Positions 17,104 to 26,711 are shown, counted from the stretch's first letter. The stretch: DNA of 64,000 bases from Calothrix sp. NIES-4105 (GCF_002368415.1 NZ_AP018290.1:3733614-3797613); one strand, 5' to 3'. Notes: generated by a model from the letters alone, not told the origin. Translations and numbers: made by a program.

Positions 17104-19584
17104 ATGAACACGGCTGTTAAGCTGAAGATACTAACAGCTACGCTTGCGGCGAAAGTGCCTCTACCAAATTTCCAGGCTTTAATTTCGTCATTGGCAAGTA
17201 AAGCTGAGACGTTTGCTCTTGCTTCACAATTTGACTCACCTAAACTCAAACGGGAGTTAAGTTTAGCAAAGCCAGATCACAGTACGGAAGAATTGCTACA
17301 AATTGAGCTTAATGGTGATAAAGTAATTTACCAAGGTCAAGAAATAGGTAAAACTCAGATTCTCTATAAATCTCCTTTACCTGGTGAGTTACAAGCAAGG
17401 TTAGCAACTGAGAGCGCAATTGACCGATTTTTGGAATATCTACAAAAGCTACATCAAATAGTAGTTCTTGATGAAAGCGATCGCCATGTGAGAGTTTTCA
17501 TTCCCAACAAGCAAGTGCAAATACCTGATTTTGCAAAACTTTGGGAAAAGTTTCTTGAAGAGGTTGCCTTTTGTGCGTATGGTGACAGTAAACATCAGTT
17601 ACCTGGGTTGGTTCAAACTTTTATTCAGATGCTAAATTCCGTCACTCTCTCAGGACGCGGGTTTAGCACTTTGGATATACCAGTTTTGACTAAAGATCAA
17701 TCACGAGTACAAGCTGGTTGGTATTTTGCTGTTGTACGTGATGTCAGAGAACGTCAAAATAAGCGTCAAATACAGATAGAGGGATTAGAGAAAGAACTTG
17801 CTGAATCTGATTTGGATGATAAAGCACGCAAATTAAAAACAAAACAGCTGCAAGAGAAGCAGGTAATGCAAATCAAAGAAGCTGAGAAATATACTGATTA
17901 TTTCCGAAAGTCTTTTGGTAAAAGTCTGGAAGAACAAAATGCAGCACGGCAAGAGCTAGGACAAATAGAAACTCAACTAGCTCAACCAAAGCTCGCCAAA
18001 TCAGAACAGAAGAAACTGCAAAAACAACAAGATAAGTTAATGGGGAAAGTCATTTTTACCCCAGAGTCAATCCAAGAAAAGTTACGATTACTTAATGAAT
18101 CTAATGGTTCTCCTTTAGATTTTGTTAAATTAGATGAGAAAAAAAATCCGGAAAAATTTCGTGAAATTCGCAAAATTTCTACAAATTTCACCGAAACTGC
18201 AACAAACCAAATTAACTCAACTCGTGGTGATATTTTCACTCAATGCGTCTTTGAGATGTATCGGTTGTTAGAAAATAAGCCAAATGACCCATTGCCGAAA
18301 CCTTTGCTAACAGAAGACCCTATTTTGGGAGAAATGCGGGCGCCTGGAGATGATAGTAAAGAATTTTGTTATTCCTGTGGAGTTAAGCTTGACCCTAAAA
18401 CCGCGCGTTGGCAAGTTCTTAGATTCATGTTTGAGCGTCCTTCTCAGCGTCGTCAGTCATCATCAAGTGAAGGTAGACCTTATATATGTTCTTCCTGTTC
18501 GGCTTTAGCTTTTGCTTCCCCACTTAAAGTCACAGATGAAAGTGTTGTCTTGATGCTTGAACCCGCAGATAGTAGTATAGATTTTGAGGAGAAAAAACTA
18601 AAAATAAAAGATTACCTCAGAATGTTGACTAATAAAGAGATGCATCTTAGTGCAGGTCGCTATTTGATTTTTAATTCTAATGAGGATCGGACAAGCAGCG
18701 GAGATTTAGCCTCTCACAAATTAGGGCAATTGCAATATGCTATGGTGAAAACAGCTAAAAACTTTTCTGTTGAAGTATTAGCAGATTTGAACTTTTCACT
18801 AATTACACAAGGTAGCGAAAAAATATCCTTAAGTAGTAAATATCTCCTTTTTATTAAAGGATTGATGGATAGCTATGGTCAGCAAATTGTTAGAGCTGGC
18901 AAAGAAGTCAATATGCATTTAGGAGATGCAGTCCGTTATATCCAGCAAGATTTACCCTATTTGGCTGATTATACTCTGACTAAGGTTGCAAACCTTTCCA
19001 ATCAGTATCAATTAGAACAAATCCGCGAAATGTATTGGCAGGCAGTACAGAATGATTTGAGAACGAAAGGAGTCGATATGAGTTCAGATAAACAACCAGC
19101 AATAAAAGCAAGGTTATATATAGATATTGCTGCATTAACAGGCATAACTTACGCTTTTGCTCAATCTTTAGAGATTACAGCTAGGCAAGCAAATAAAGGT
19201 GAAGATTATGTGGAGCGAGAGGTAAGCAAATTAATTGAAAAAGTAGATGATGCAGTTGCTTTCTGTTATTATGCGACTTTGGGAGACGTGAATAAAAGAA
19301 GCGTTCAGGCTCGTCTATACAGCAATCCAGAAAATTATTTTATTTACCAGCAAGCTAAGAACCTTTTAGATAGATTAGAGCTTTCGGATAGAGAGTTGGA
19401 AGATGAAAAGAAGAAATATCTAACTTTATATGCTGACGATATATTAAATATTTATCAGTATTTTAAAGACAATGGATACTCGCAAGAGAAAGAATGGAAA
19501 GATTTGACATATCAACTTAAACTTTCTCTTTATACTCGTTTTCCTGAATTGGTTCGTAAACAAAAATCAACAAGTGAGAAATAA
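17104..19584 (+). CDS. type I CRISPR effector large subunit (Cas8/Cas10d-like)
   Basis: 826 residues from the ATG at 17104 (a TTG at 17086 would add six). First gene of the cas operon, in the position of the large subunit. A long coiled coil spans roughly residues 215-320 (KRQIQIEGLEKELAESDLDD and the following K/Q/E-rich repeats). A four-cysteine zinc ribbon is visible: EFCYSCGVKL (about 422-425) and YICSSCSAL (about 462-465). There is no HD motif and no GGDD palm motif, so it is neither a canonical Cas10 nor a standard Cas10d. The helical C-terminal region from residue 659 can be translated separately as a small subunit (see 19078-19584). It ends 2 bp before cas7. Family assignment is by position and zinc ribbon; sequence identity with a named Cas8 family was not recognised. 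Confidence 0.8.
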   Translation: MNTAVKLKILTATLAAKVPLPNFQALISSLASKAETFALASQFDSPKLKRELSLAKPDHSTEELLQIELNGDKVIYQGQEIGKTQILYKSPLPGELQARLATESAIDRFLEYLQKLHQIVVLDESDRHVRVFIPNKQVQIPDFAKLWEKFLEEVAFCAYGDSKHQLPGLVQTFIQMLNSVTLSGRGFSTLDIPVLTKDQSRVQAGWYFAVVRDVRERQNKRQIQIEGLEKELAESDLDDKARKLKTKQLQEKQVMQIKEAEKYTDYFRKSFGKSLEEQNAARQELGQIETQLAQPKLAKSEQKKLQKQQDKLMGKVIFTPESIQEKLRLLNESNGSPLDFVKLDEKKNPEKFREIRKISTNFTETATNQINSTRGDIFTQCVFEMYRLLENKPNDPLPKPLLTEDPILGEMRAPGDDSKEFCYSCGVKLDPKTARWQVLRFMFERPSQRRQSSSSEGRPYICSSCSALAFASPLKVTDESVVLMLEPADSSIDFEEKKLKIKDYLRMLTNKEMHLSAGRYLIFNSNEDRTSSGDLASHKLGQLQYAMVKTAKNFSVEVLADLNFSLITQGSEKISLSSKYLLFIKGLMDSYGQQIVRAGKEVNMHLGDAVRYIQQDLPYLADYTLTKVANLSNQYQLEQIREMYWQAVQNDLRTKGVDMSSDKQPAIKARLYIDIAALTGITYAFAQSLEITARQANKGEDYVEREVSKLIEKVDDAVAFCYYATLGDVNKRSVQARLYSNPENYFIYQQAKNLLDRLELSDRELEDEKKKYLTLYADDILNIYQYFKDNGYSQEKEWKDLTYQLKLSLYTRFPELVRKQKSTSEK
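19078..19584 (+). CDS. predicted Cas11 small subunit from an internal start in the large-subunit gene
   Basis: Inside the large-subunit gene an AGGAG sits 5 nt before an in-frame ATG at 19078 (surrounding AGGAGTCGATATGAGTTC). This is the best ribosome-binding site in the operon. Translation from it gives a 168-residue, almost entirely helical protein (starting MSSDKQPAIKARLYIDIAAL) that shares the stop with the large subunit. Internal translation of a small Cas11 subunit from the 3' end of large-subunit genes has been shown for types I-D, I-B and I-C. Here it rests on the visible signal and the helical content. Confidence 0.7.
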   Translation: MSSDKQPAIKARLYIDIAALTGITYAFAQSLEITARQANKGEDYVEREVSKLIEKVDDAVAFCYYATLGDVNKRSVQARLYSNPENYFIYQQAKNLLDRLELSDRELEDEKKKYLTLYADDILNIYQYFKDNGYSQEKEWKDLTYQLKLSLYTRFPELVRKQKSTSEK

Positions 19585-19586
19585 TC

Positions 19587-20480
19587 ATGGCAACTGGACT
19601 TTCTAAAACTGATGCAAATAATCCTCGTCTACATTTTGATATTTATGCAATTCTCGAAGGTTCGCAAGAACTATACTTTGGCCATGAAGTACAAGTTAAT
19701 GTCAATTTAGTTGAAACGGTAAAGCTCAAAATCAAAGATGAACTATCGAGCGAACCTCGTTCAATGGAAAAATGCTATCTTTCGCCAACTAAAAGGAGAG
19801 GAGTGGAAAGACGCTGTTTAATTTGGGCGCCAGTAGCAACAGGTGAATTATTAGGGGATAAACAAGATTGTGGTATTCCCAAAACTTGCGCTAAACAAGA
19901 ATGTCCGATTTGCTCTGTTTACGGTGGTTTAGAACCAGGACAGAAAACACTAATTGGTCGTGTGACGCATGGTGGAGGTGTTGCAGTGCAAGAAATGTTT
20001 GCTGTAGAAAAGCAACGAGCAATGCATCCTTCTCGTCTGGCAAGTCCTAAAGATAAAAAGGATGAAACACCAATACCCTTTAAGCGGGAATATAACCAAC
20101 CAGGTATTCTTTACCCAGTGTCAAATCATGCTTTGAGTATAACTGATAAAGAATTTGCTGCTGTTGCGTATGCTTTCCTTGATGCTTTACCTCGGATTGG
20201 TGCAGGAAACCCCAAAGGTATCGCCATTGCTGAATCGAAAAACCAACCATTACTAGTAATGGATAGATATCTCGTACCAAAACGCAAGCGTCCAGTCATA
20301 TCACCAGCAATTACAAATCCAGAAGAAGCGATCGCAACATTTGAACGATTGGCTCAAAAACCAGAAAACACGTCAAGCTATATTCAAGAAAACCACTTTG
20401 AACGCTGGATTGGTGATGCTGCTTTGGAAAAATTGCAGGAATATTCCAGTAACTTCGTAGACGCAATTTTACAATCGTAA
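19587..20480 (+). CDS. cas7: Cas7 backbone protein (Csc2/Csm3-like)
   Basis: 297 residues of the RAMP-like Cas7 type. The early 'YAILEGSQELYFG', the cysteine motif KTCAKQECPICSVYGG (about residues 107-122) followed by TLIGRVTHGGG, and the C-terminal glycine-containing 'RIGAGNPKG' are typical of crRNA-backbone subunits. The CPxCxxYG arrangement is the one seen in type III and type I-D (Csc2) Cas7 proteins. Several copies would coat the crRNA in Cascade. It starts 2 bp after the large-subunit stop. Confidence 0.85.
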   Translation: MATGLSKTDANNPRLHFDIYAILEGSQELYFGHEVQVNVNLVETVKLKIKDELSSEPRSMEKCYLSPTKRRGVERRCLIWAPVATGELLGDKQDCGIPKTCAKQECPICSVYGGLEPGQKTLIGRVTHGGGVAVQEMFAVEKQRAMHPSRLASPKDKKDETPIPFKREYNQPGILYPVSNHALSITDKEFAAVAYAFLDALPRIGAGNPKGIAIAESKNQPLLVMDRYLVPKRKRPVISPAITNPEEAIATFERLAQKPENTSSYIQENHFERWIGDAALEKLQEYSSNFVDAILQS

Positions 20481-20514
20481 CTTGCAACTGTAATAAATGC
20501 AGCAAAAGTAAATT

Positions 20515-21342
20515 ATGTACTGCCTTCAAATTAATCTTCAACCCACGGCAGCAATGACGTTTCGCATTCTGCCTGGTTCCATACTCAACATTGCTACGTA
20601 TCCTTTTGTTCCTCCTACTACTTTCTCAGGATTCTTACGAAGATTGGGCATGATGTATGCTGGGCTGGATATTCCAAACACTCGCGTTAATAATGACAAC
20701 CCACCATTTTATGCTTTACCTCAACGCTATTGTGCTTTAGGTGCGTATTCAACAAAAGGTAAATTAAGTACAGTTCACCGTACATACCGTAAAGGAATGC
20801 GAGAATTCAATCATGATGTATTTTCTCGCATCTATCAAGATGGAGACAAAGCAAATTTTCAATTACACACTTGGGAATATTTTATTGCCGAAGAATTAGT
20901 GAGTTATGTAGTAACTGATTCTGCGAAAGGGTTAGAACATTTTCAAGAATTGGTAGGTTATGGTTGTAAACTAGGGAAAGAAGGCTTCGCTATCGTATCC
21001 CAAGTTTCAGAAATTATCGAGTTGCATCAAGAGACTCTAACCAAGTATCCATCAACAATTGTACCAATGGAAACTCTACTACAGAGTAATCAGTTTATTA
21101 GCGGTTGCGATATTTATAACCTTTACCGCTATCAATGGGCACAAAATAATACTACCGAGTCAGAGCAAGAGGGATTTTTAGATAATCAAGAAACAAAAGT
21201 GGAAGGATTCATCCCTTTTATTTCTGCTTATTTTACCGACAATTCAGGTAATCCTCCAACTCTTGACTATCTTACAGACGGGAATGATATTAATATTCCT
21301 ATTTCTTTAATTAACTTACTGAAAGGTGAGGCTTATGTCTAA
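20515..21342 (+). CDS. cas5: Cas5 subunit
   Basis: 275 residues. The N-terminal hydrophobic strand followed by YPFVPPTTFSGFLRRLGMMY is the usual Cas5 pattern (P-P-T-x-x-G-F-L), and the gene sits between cas7 and cas3. Cas5 binds the 5' handle of the crRNA. Longer than minimal Cas5d/e proteins but compatible with Csc1 or I-B Cas5. Overlaps cas3 by 8 nt. No strong ribosome-binding site is seen at its own start. Confidence 0.8.
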   Translation: MYCLQINLQPTAAMTFRILPGSILNIATYPFVPPTTFSGFLRRLGMMYAGLDIPNTRVNNDNPPFYALPQRYCALGAYSTKGKLSTVHRTYRKGMREFNHDVFSRIYQDGDKANFQLHTWEYFIAEELVSYVVTDSAKGLEHFQELVGYGCKLGKEGFAIVSQVSEIIELHQETLTKYPSTIVPMETLLQSNQFISGCDIYNLYRYQWAQNNTTESEQEGFLDNQETKVEGFIPFISAYFTDNSGNPPTLDYLTDGNDINIPISLINLLKGEAYV

Positions 21343-24034
21343 AGTAAAACGCAAACACTCTTTTAACTTTGGTCGAGTATTCTTTCCAGGTGATAAAAAT
21401 AAAATCCCTGATAAAATTATTTTTCAGCCTCTTGGTAATCATGTCGGTAACGTGATTAGAATACTTAAAAAATGGAATAGAGATAATTTTCCATCAGAAA
21501 CCTCTTTTGAAAGAGTTTTAGAAGCAGCCAAGATTCATGATGTGGGAAAACCGCCAAGGTTTGAAATTCAAAGTCAAAGTTCCAAAGATGGGACTTTTGA
21601 TAAATATATCTATTCTTTTAGGGGACATAGATATTTAGCCAAAAGTGACAAAGATGCTTGGGCTGAAGCATTAGCGATTGGACATCACGACTTTTCAGTT
21701 GAAGATATATGTACCCAGACATATCAGCTAAAAAAAGAATATAAATATGCTGATATTTTAACTAAACAGCCTCTTGCATATGCATTTGAGCTATATATTT
21801 TAGAAATGTGCGATCAAATAGAAGCAGAATTAGCCTGTCGTGTTTTTGAAGACGGCAACCAGGCTGATTCCCGAACCTTTATGGATTTTACAATATCGCC
21901 GGATGAATCCAGTAAAGAAGTTTATTTCATAGACCCCTGGCCATTTGGAGAGCAAAAGTCTATCGAATTAAGTTTTGAATCCTGGGAAATGCGACCAGTA
22001 GATGTTGATACAGATGGAGAATTACAAAAATGTATCAAAAATAATCAAGAACAAGCTCTAGGAAAAACATTAGACCGTATAGTAAAAAACTGGTGGCAAT
22101 CAGAACAAGGTCAACCAAAAAAGTCAGATACTAAAACCGTAAGTCTTAAACCTTACCCTTCTGTTATCGAATCTAAAATTTGGACGGCAGAAGAATTTTA
22201 CAAGCAATTGGGAGGTTTTACACCTAACCCAATGCAAAAAGAGATGTTTGAGTCTATTTATAATTCAAACCCAAATATTGATAAACATCCGGCGAACTTA
22301 TTGAAATCTCCCACTGGTTCAGGTAAACTTGAGTCAGTTTTGTTTCCAACATTAGCATCAAATTGGCGCCTAATTTTACCTTTACCTGCTCGCAGTTTAT
22401 TAGAAGACCAAAAAGAACGCATACAAAAATATCTCAAGAAATTTTCTACAGTATATAAAGATAGAGAAGTTTCTCTGGTTATAGATACAGGTTCGCAAAT
22501 GTATCGGTACGTCTATAAAAATGGGGTAGAAGCTAAACAACGAACCTCAAACCCTAGGCGCCATTTATATAAAGGAGATGTAATTCTCACGACCATAGAT
22601 AAATTTTTATATCGCTACTTCGCTTTTGGTGGTAAACAAAAATCATTTACTTTTCCATTGAGAATTAATCGAGAAAACACCATTATTTGCTTTGATGAAG
22701 CTCATAGCTATGACGAAATTTCATTTACAAACTTTCATAGTTTAGTTAGGTCACTTTATGAAGCAGGACGGTCAATTGTATTGATGACGGCAACAATGCC
22801 AGAAGAGTATCTAAAGCGTTTAGATTATCTTGAAGCAATAGACTATATTCATAATTCTGAAAAATTAAACCAACTCAAACAATTTCAAGCGCAAACATTA
22901 AAGCAAAAGTATCCCAATCAAAAAGCTTTTAAATGGATTAGTGATGTTGAGCGAGATGATGAAAATCCAAACATATTTCAAAATCAATTTGCTCAATTTA
23001 TTATCCGTGAGTGGAAAAATAAACCAAACCGGAGAATTATTATAGTTGTGGAGCGGGTTACAGATGCAGCAGCAATTTATGAACAGTTAAATAATTCTTT
23101 AGATTGCACTACAGATGAATCAGGGCGCCTATTATTTCTCTATCATGGTAGAATTGCTGACCAACTTAGACCGGATATATATAAACAAATTCAAGAACGT
23201 GATTCAAAAGATCAACCGTATATTCTTATTACAACTAGGGCAATTGAAGTTGGGTGTGATTTAAATGCAGAAGTGCTTATTTCTGAAATTTGTCCTCCAG
23301 AAAATCTAATACAACGTGCGGGACGCTGTAACCGTAAGGGTAATATCCCGGATGCCAAAGTTGTTGTTATTGGAAAATCTATTGCGAAATTTGCCAACAG
23401 TCTAGATGAGTCAGCTTGGCAAAAGTATCAAACACTTTTACAGTCATTGCAAGAGTTTGATACCCAAAAAATTACCAAGTGTATTTCTGTGTCCGAACAA
23501 GTTGATGATTACCGAGTAGTTGAACTTTTTTCAATGCTACATGATTACGTTTATGGCGCCGACTTAACTTGTAAACATGCTCATGAGAAAGGCTTAATAA
23601 TTACTCGTAGTTGGACACCATCTGCAACAATTATTCACAAAGATGGTAGTGAAAAACCTCATACAATTACAGTGCCAATTGACCGTCTCATCACAAATAA
23701 AGACCGTGGTAATGACTTTGGTAATATTTGTGTATTGGAACACTATTATAACGTAGAGACTACAAATTGGGATAAGAGAGATTTAAGTTGGGGCTGTGCT
23801 TACTCAAAAGATATCGTAATTGAAATTCACAAAAATCATGAAGGTGCTGCTTGTTTCGATGGTAAGCCAGAGTATCAATATAACCCAAATTTAGGCTTTG
23901 TCAATTTGCCTGGTGTATTTATTAAGCTCAAAGGAAAGAACAATAATTTTGAGGAGAAGTTATTATATAAAGATAAAAATAATAAATCGGTAATTATTAC
24001 CTATACAAAAGCATTAAAAGATGATTCTGATTAA
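21335..24034 (+). CDS. cas3: Cas3 HD nuclease-helicase
   Basis: 899 residues from the ATG at 21335, which follows AAAGGTGAGG and overlaps the cas5 stop. N-terminal HD domain: KIHDVGK (about residue 67), AIGHHDFS (about 115) and a later EMCDQIEAEL. C-terminal superfamily 2 helicase: SPTGSGK (Walker A, about 322), FDEAHSYDE (DEAH, about 452), LMTATMP, TRAIEVGCDLNAEVL and QRAGRCNRKG (motif VI, about 660). Cas3 is recruited by Cascade to unwind and degrade target DNA. The fused HD argues against a typical type I-D operon, where the HD is on Cas10d. Oddity: the residue after the Walker A lysine is Leu (GKL) instead of Thr/Ser. Confidence 0.93.
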   Translation: MSKVKRKHSFNFGRVFFPGDKNKIPDKIIFQPLGNHVGNVIRILKKWNRDNFPSETSFERVLEAAKIHDVGKPPRFEIQSQSSKDGTFDKYIYSFRGHRYLAKSDKDAWAEALAIGHHDFSVEDICTQTYQLKKEYKYADILTKQPLAYAFELYILEMCDQIEAELACRVFEDGNQADSRTFMDFTISPDESSKEVYFIDPWPFGEQKSIELSFESWEMRPVDVDTDGELQKCIKNNQEQALGKTLDRIVKNWWQSEQGQPKKSDTKTVSLKPYPSVIESKIWTAEEFYKQLGGFTPNPMQKEMFESIYNSNPNIDKHPANLLKSPTGSGKLESVLFPTLASNWRLILPLPARSLLEDQKERIQKYLKKFSTVYKDREVSLVIDTGSQMYRYVYKNGVEAKQRTSNPRRHLYKGDVILTTIDKFLYRYFAFGGKQKSFTFPLRINRENTIICFDEAHSYDEISFTNFHSLVRSLYEAGRSIVLMTATMPEEYLKRLDYLEAIDYIHNSEKLNQLKQFQAQTLKQKYPNQKAFKWISDVERDDENPNIFQNQFAQFIIREWKNKPNRRIIIVVERVTDAAAIYEQLNNSLDCTTDESGRLLFLYHGRIADQLRPDIYKQIQERDSKDQPYILITTRAIEVGCDLNAEVLISEICPPENLIQRAGRCNRKGNIPDAKVVVIGKSIAKFANSLDESAWQKYQTLLQSLQEFDTQKITKCISVSEQVDDYRVVELFSMLHDYVYGADLTCKHAHEKGLIITRSWTPSATIIHKDGSEKPHTITVPIDRLITNKDRGNDFGNICVLEHYYNVETTNWDKRDLSWGCAYSKDIVIEIHKNHEGAACFDGKPEYQYNPNLGFVNLPGVFIKLKGKNNNFEEKLLYKDKNNKSVIITYTKALKDDSD

Positions 24035-24090
24035 AAACTATAGTTGCCAATAATCAGTACGATAAACATTACTCAATATTCTTAAAATCT

Positions 24091-24933
24091 ATGCCTCATA
24101 GCTTAGTTCTTAACCTCATCCCCCAGTCAACCATTTATCCACAATTCTTAACGGGTAGACATTACCATGCGCTATTCTTGAATTTAATTAGTTCGGTAGA
24201 TCGCAGCTTGGGTGATAGTCTCCACGAATCAAATGCAGATAAGGCTTTTACCCTTTCTCCTTTACAGGTAAAATTATTTGATGGAGAAAGACGAAGGGAT
24301 AAGGGAAAAAGTTATGTGTTGCAGTATCAATACGAGCAACCTATTCCCCCCGGTACTCCCTGTTGGTGGAGAATATCATTACTTGATGACACCCTTTTTA
24401 GTAAACTAACTCAACTCTGGCTAAATATTAACCCCGAACAACCTTGGCATCTTGGTTCTGCGGATTTGTTTATTACTAACATTCAAGGTACACCTCAGTC
24501 TATCCAACCTTGGGCTAATGCTTGTAGTTATTCTCAGTTATACGAGCGCGCAAGTAATATTGACAAAACAATAGATTTTGTCTTTGCTACACCAACTGCT
24601 TTTCGGCAGGGAAGTTTTGATACTGCATTACCTAGTAGGGATTCAGTATTTAAAAGTTTGTTACAACGTTGGAATAAATATAGTGAGATAGAATTTAATT
24701 CTGAGTTTATCGAGTCTATTTTTCCAAGCTTTTTTAATATCAAAACAGAAATTGCTCGCGATTCTCGTAGTAAATTTATTGGCTGTATCGGTGAGATTAG
24801 CTATCGCATTATGGGTGAAATAGAAGCTGAGGCAATTAAACAAATTAATACTCTTGCTGATTTTGCTTTGTACGCAGGGGTAGGACGCAAGACTCCGATG
24901 GGTATGGGAATGGTAAGGAGGATAAAGAGATAA
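24091..24933 (+). CDS. cas6: Cas6 pre-crRNA endoribonuclease
   Basis: 280 residues. The C-terminal glycine-rich loop YAGVGRKTPMGMGMVRR is the Cas6 signature, and the N-terminus (SLVLNLIPQSTIYPQFLTGR, then HALFLNLI) fits the first ferredoxin-like fold with a histidine (RHYHALF, about 26-32) as a candidate catalytic residue. Cas6 cleaves the repeats within their hairpin to leave a repeat-derived 5' handle. It lies 57 bp after cas3. It should process both arrays, whose repeats differ at two positions, one in the hairpin loop. Confidence 0.9.
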   Translation: MPHSLVLNLIPQSTIYPQFLTGRHYHALFLNLISSVDRSLGDSLHESNADKAFTLSPLQVKLFDGERRRDKGKSYVLQYQYEQPIPPGTPCWWRISLLDDTLFSKLTQLWLNINPEQPWHLGSADLFITNIQGTPQSIQPWANACSYSQLYERASNIDKTIDFVFATPTAFRQGSFDTALPSRDSVFKSLLQRWNKYSEIEFNSEFIESIFPSFFNIKTEIARDSRSKFIGCIGEISYRIMGEIEAEAIKQINTLADFALYAGVGRKTPMGMGMVRRIKR

Positions 24934-24981
24934 CGCACTTCGGGATATACAAAATGACTTTTAAATAAAAATAACAAAACC

Positions 24982-25566
24982 ATGACTGAATATATTGCAA
25001 TTGCGGCATTGAATCAATATGCCTATTGTTCTCATCGTTGTTGGCGTATGTTCTGTGTTGGAGAGTTTACCGATAATCAATACACAATTGAAGGAACAAG
25101 CTTACATGATAGAGTACATACATTTGGCGAAGATAATAGAGAGGAAACTTGGAAGGTTCGAGCAATTTGGTTAAAATCAGAGCAATATAATTTAATTGGT
25201 AAATCGGATTTAATTGAGTTAGAGAATAATCGCTGGATACCAGTTGAATATAAGCGAGGGAAAAAAGGAGAATGGGATAATGATGAGTTACAGGTTTGCG
25301 CTCAAGCTTTGTGTCTAGAAGAAATGACGGGAACAGTTGTGAAGACTGGGTACGTTTATTACGCTCAAACTCATCAACGTCAATTAGTAGAAATTTCTGA
25401 TGCCTTACGACAAGATACTATTAATACAATAGCTGAAGTCACAAAGTTAATTGAAACTGGAATAATGCCACCAGCAGTCTACGGTAAAAAATGTAAAGGT
25501 TGTAGTTTACACGACCAATGCTTACCGAAGTTAGCGCAGAAGGTTAACAAGTACCACGAGGATTAA
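24982..25566 (+). CDS. cas4: Cas4 RecB-like nuclease
   Basis: 194 residues. First cluster cysteine region YCSHRCWRMFC (about 13-23), RecB motifs with acidic DLIELEN and PVEYKRGKKG (about 73-93), and the C-terminal cysteines KKCKGCSLHDQCLP (about 170-183) for the [4Fe-4S] cluster. Cas4 trims prespacers and helps set PAM and orientation with Cas1-Cas2. It stands next to cas1, as in types I-A to I-D. Confidence 0.92.
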   Translation: MTEYIAIAALNQYAYCSHRCWRMFCVGEFTDNQYTIEGTSLHDRVHTFGEDNREETWKVRAIWLKSEQYNLIGKSDLIELENNRWIPVEYKRGKKGEWDNDELQVCAQALCLEEMTGTVVKTGYVYYAQTHQRQLVEISDALRQDTINTIAEVTKLIETGIMPPAVYGKKCKGCSLHDQCLPKLAQKVNKYHED

Positions 25567-25657
25567 TTTAAGGCATTGAAATACACTTGATTAACTAGCA
25601 ACCTAATTTATACAAGATTTTTCTCATCCTCAAACATTACAAAGGAGAAATAAAAAC

Positions 25658-26662
25658 ATGGGTACTGTTTATGTGACTCAAGAAGATACTTTTATTGCCA
25701 AGGTTGATGAACGATTAAACGTAAAATTTGAAAAGAAAACAATTTTGGATATACCTTTGTTGAAAATCGAAGGTGTAGTAGTGATGGGACGTTCAAGTAT
25801 TTCCCCTGCCGCAATTATAGAATTAATTAACAATAAAATACCCCTCACATTTCTCACTAATAATGGTAAATATATAGCGCGATTAGAACCAGAAATGAGT
25901 AAGAATATTTTCCTGCGTTCAGCCCAGTGGAAAGCCGCTGGTGAGTCAGTTCAAGCGATTCATGCAGCTAAAGGTTTTGTCAGAGGTAAGCTGAAAAATT
26001 ATCGAAACTCACTCTTGAAAACGAAGCGTAACTATCCAGATATTGATACAAGTAGAGGTATTGCTCAAATAGAAACTTCCTTACTCTCTTTGGAAAAAGC
26101 GACCTCTATTGATTCAATTCGTGGTTGCGAAGGTGCTGGAAGTGCTGCATACTTTAGCTGCTTTGATGAGTTTATCCGCGTCGATAATTTTAGCTTTAAT
26201 AATCGTAATCGTCGCCCACCAACAGACCCTGTAAATTCTCTATTGAGTTTGGGATATTCATTGCTACGTCACGATATTCAAGGCGCCTTAAATATAGTTG
26301 GTTTCGACCCGTATTTGGGGTATTTACACACAGAACGTTACGGTAGACCATCTTTAGCGCTGGACTTAATGGAGGAATTTCGTCCTTTGGTCGTCGATTC
26401 ACTGGTGCTTGGTGTGATTAATCTGAAAATGTTCAAACCATCTGACTTTATCACAGAACCAGTTAGTAACGCCGTTTCTTTAACCAAGGAGAAGTTACAT
26501 GAATTTCTAAAGTTATATCAGGAGAAAAAACAGGCAAAATTTACTCACCCTGTTCTGGGAATTAAAAAAACCTATCAAGAAGCTTTTGAAACCCAGGCAC
26601 GCTTGTTAGGTAAATACCTTATGGGCGAAACCGATAAATATCCACCTCTAGTTTTGAAATAA
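25658..26662 (+). CDS. cas1: Cas1 spacer integrase
   Basis: 334 residues. Catalytic residues are visible in their usual contexts: Glu in RGCEGAGSAAYF (about residue 154), His in GYLHTERYGRPSLALDLME (about 220) and the Asp/Glu in that same helix. A good ribosome-binding site (AAAGGAGA) precedes the ATG. Cas1 with Cas2 inserts new spacers at the leader end. No active-site loss is evident, so the locus should be competent for adaptation. Confidence 0.96.
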   Translation: MGTVYVTQEDTFIAKVDERLNVKFEKKTILDIPLLKIEGVVVMGRSSISPAAIIELINNKIPLTFLTNNGKYIARLEPEMSKNIFLRSAQWKAAGESVQAIHAAKGFVRGKLKNYRNSLLKTKRNYPDIDTSRGIAQIETSLLSLEKATSIDSIRGCEGAGSAAYFSCFDEFIRVDNFSFNNRNRRPPTDPVNSLLSLGYSLLRHDIQGALNIVGFDPYLGYLHTERYGRPSLALDLMEEFRPLVVDSLVLGVINLKMFKPSDFITEPVSNAVSLTKEKLHEFLKLYQEKKQAKFTHPVLGIKKTYQEAFETQARLLGKYLMGETDKYPPLVLK

Positions 26663-26711
26663 CATCTAATCGCTTTCATTAAGTTTTGTTACATCTACCC
26701 CCCTCCAACTC

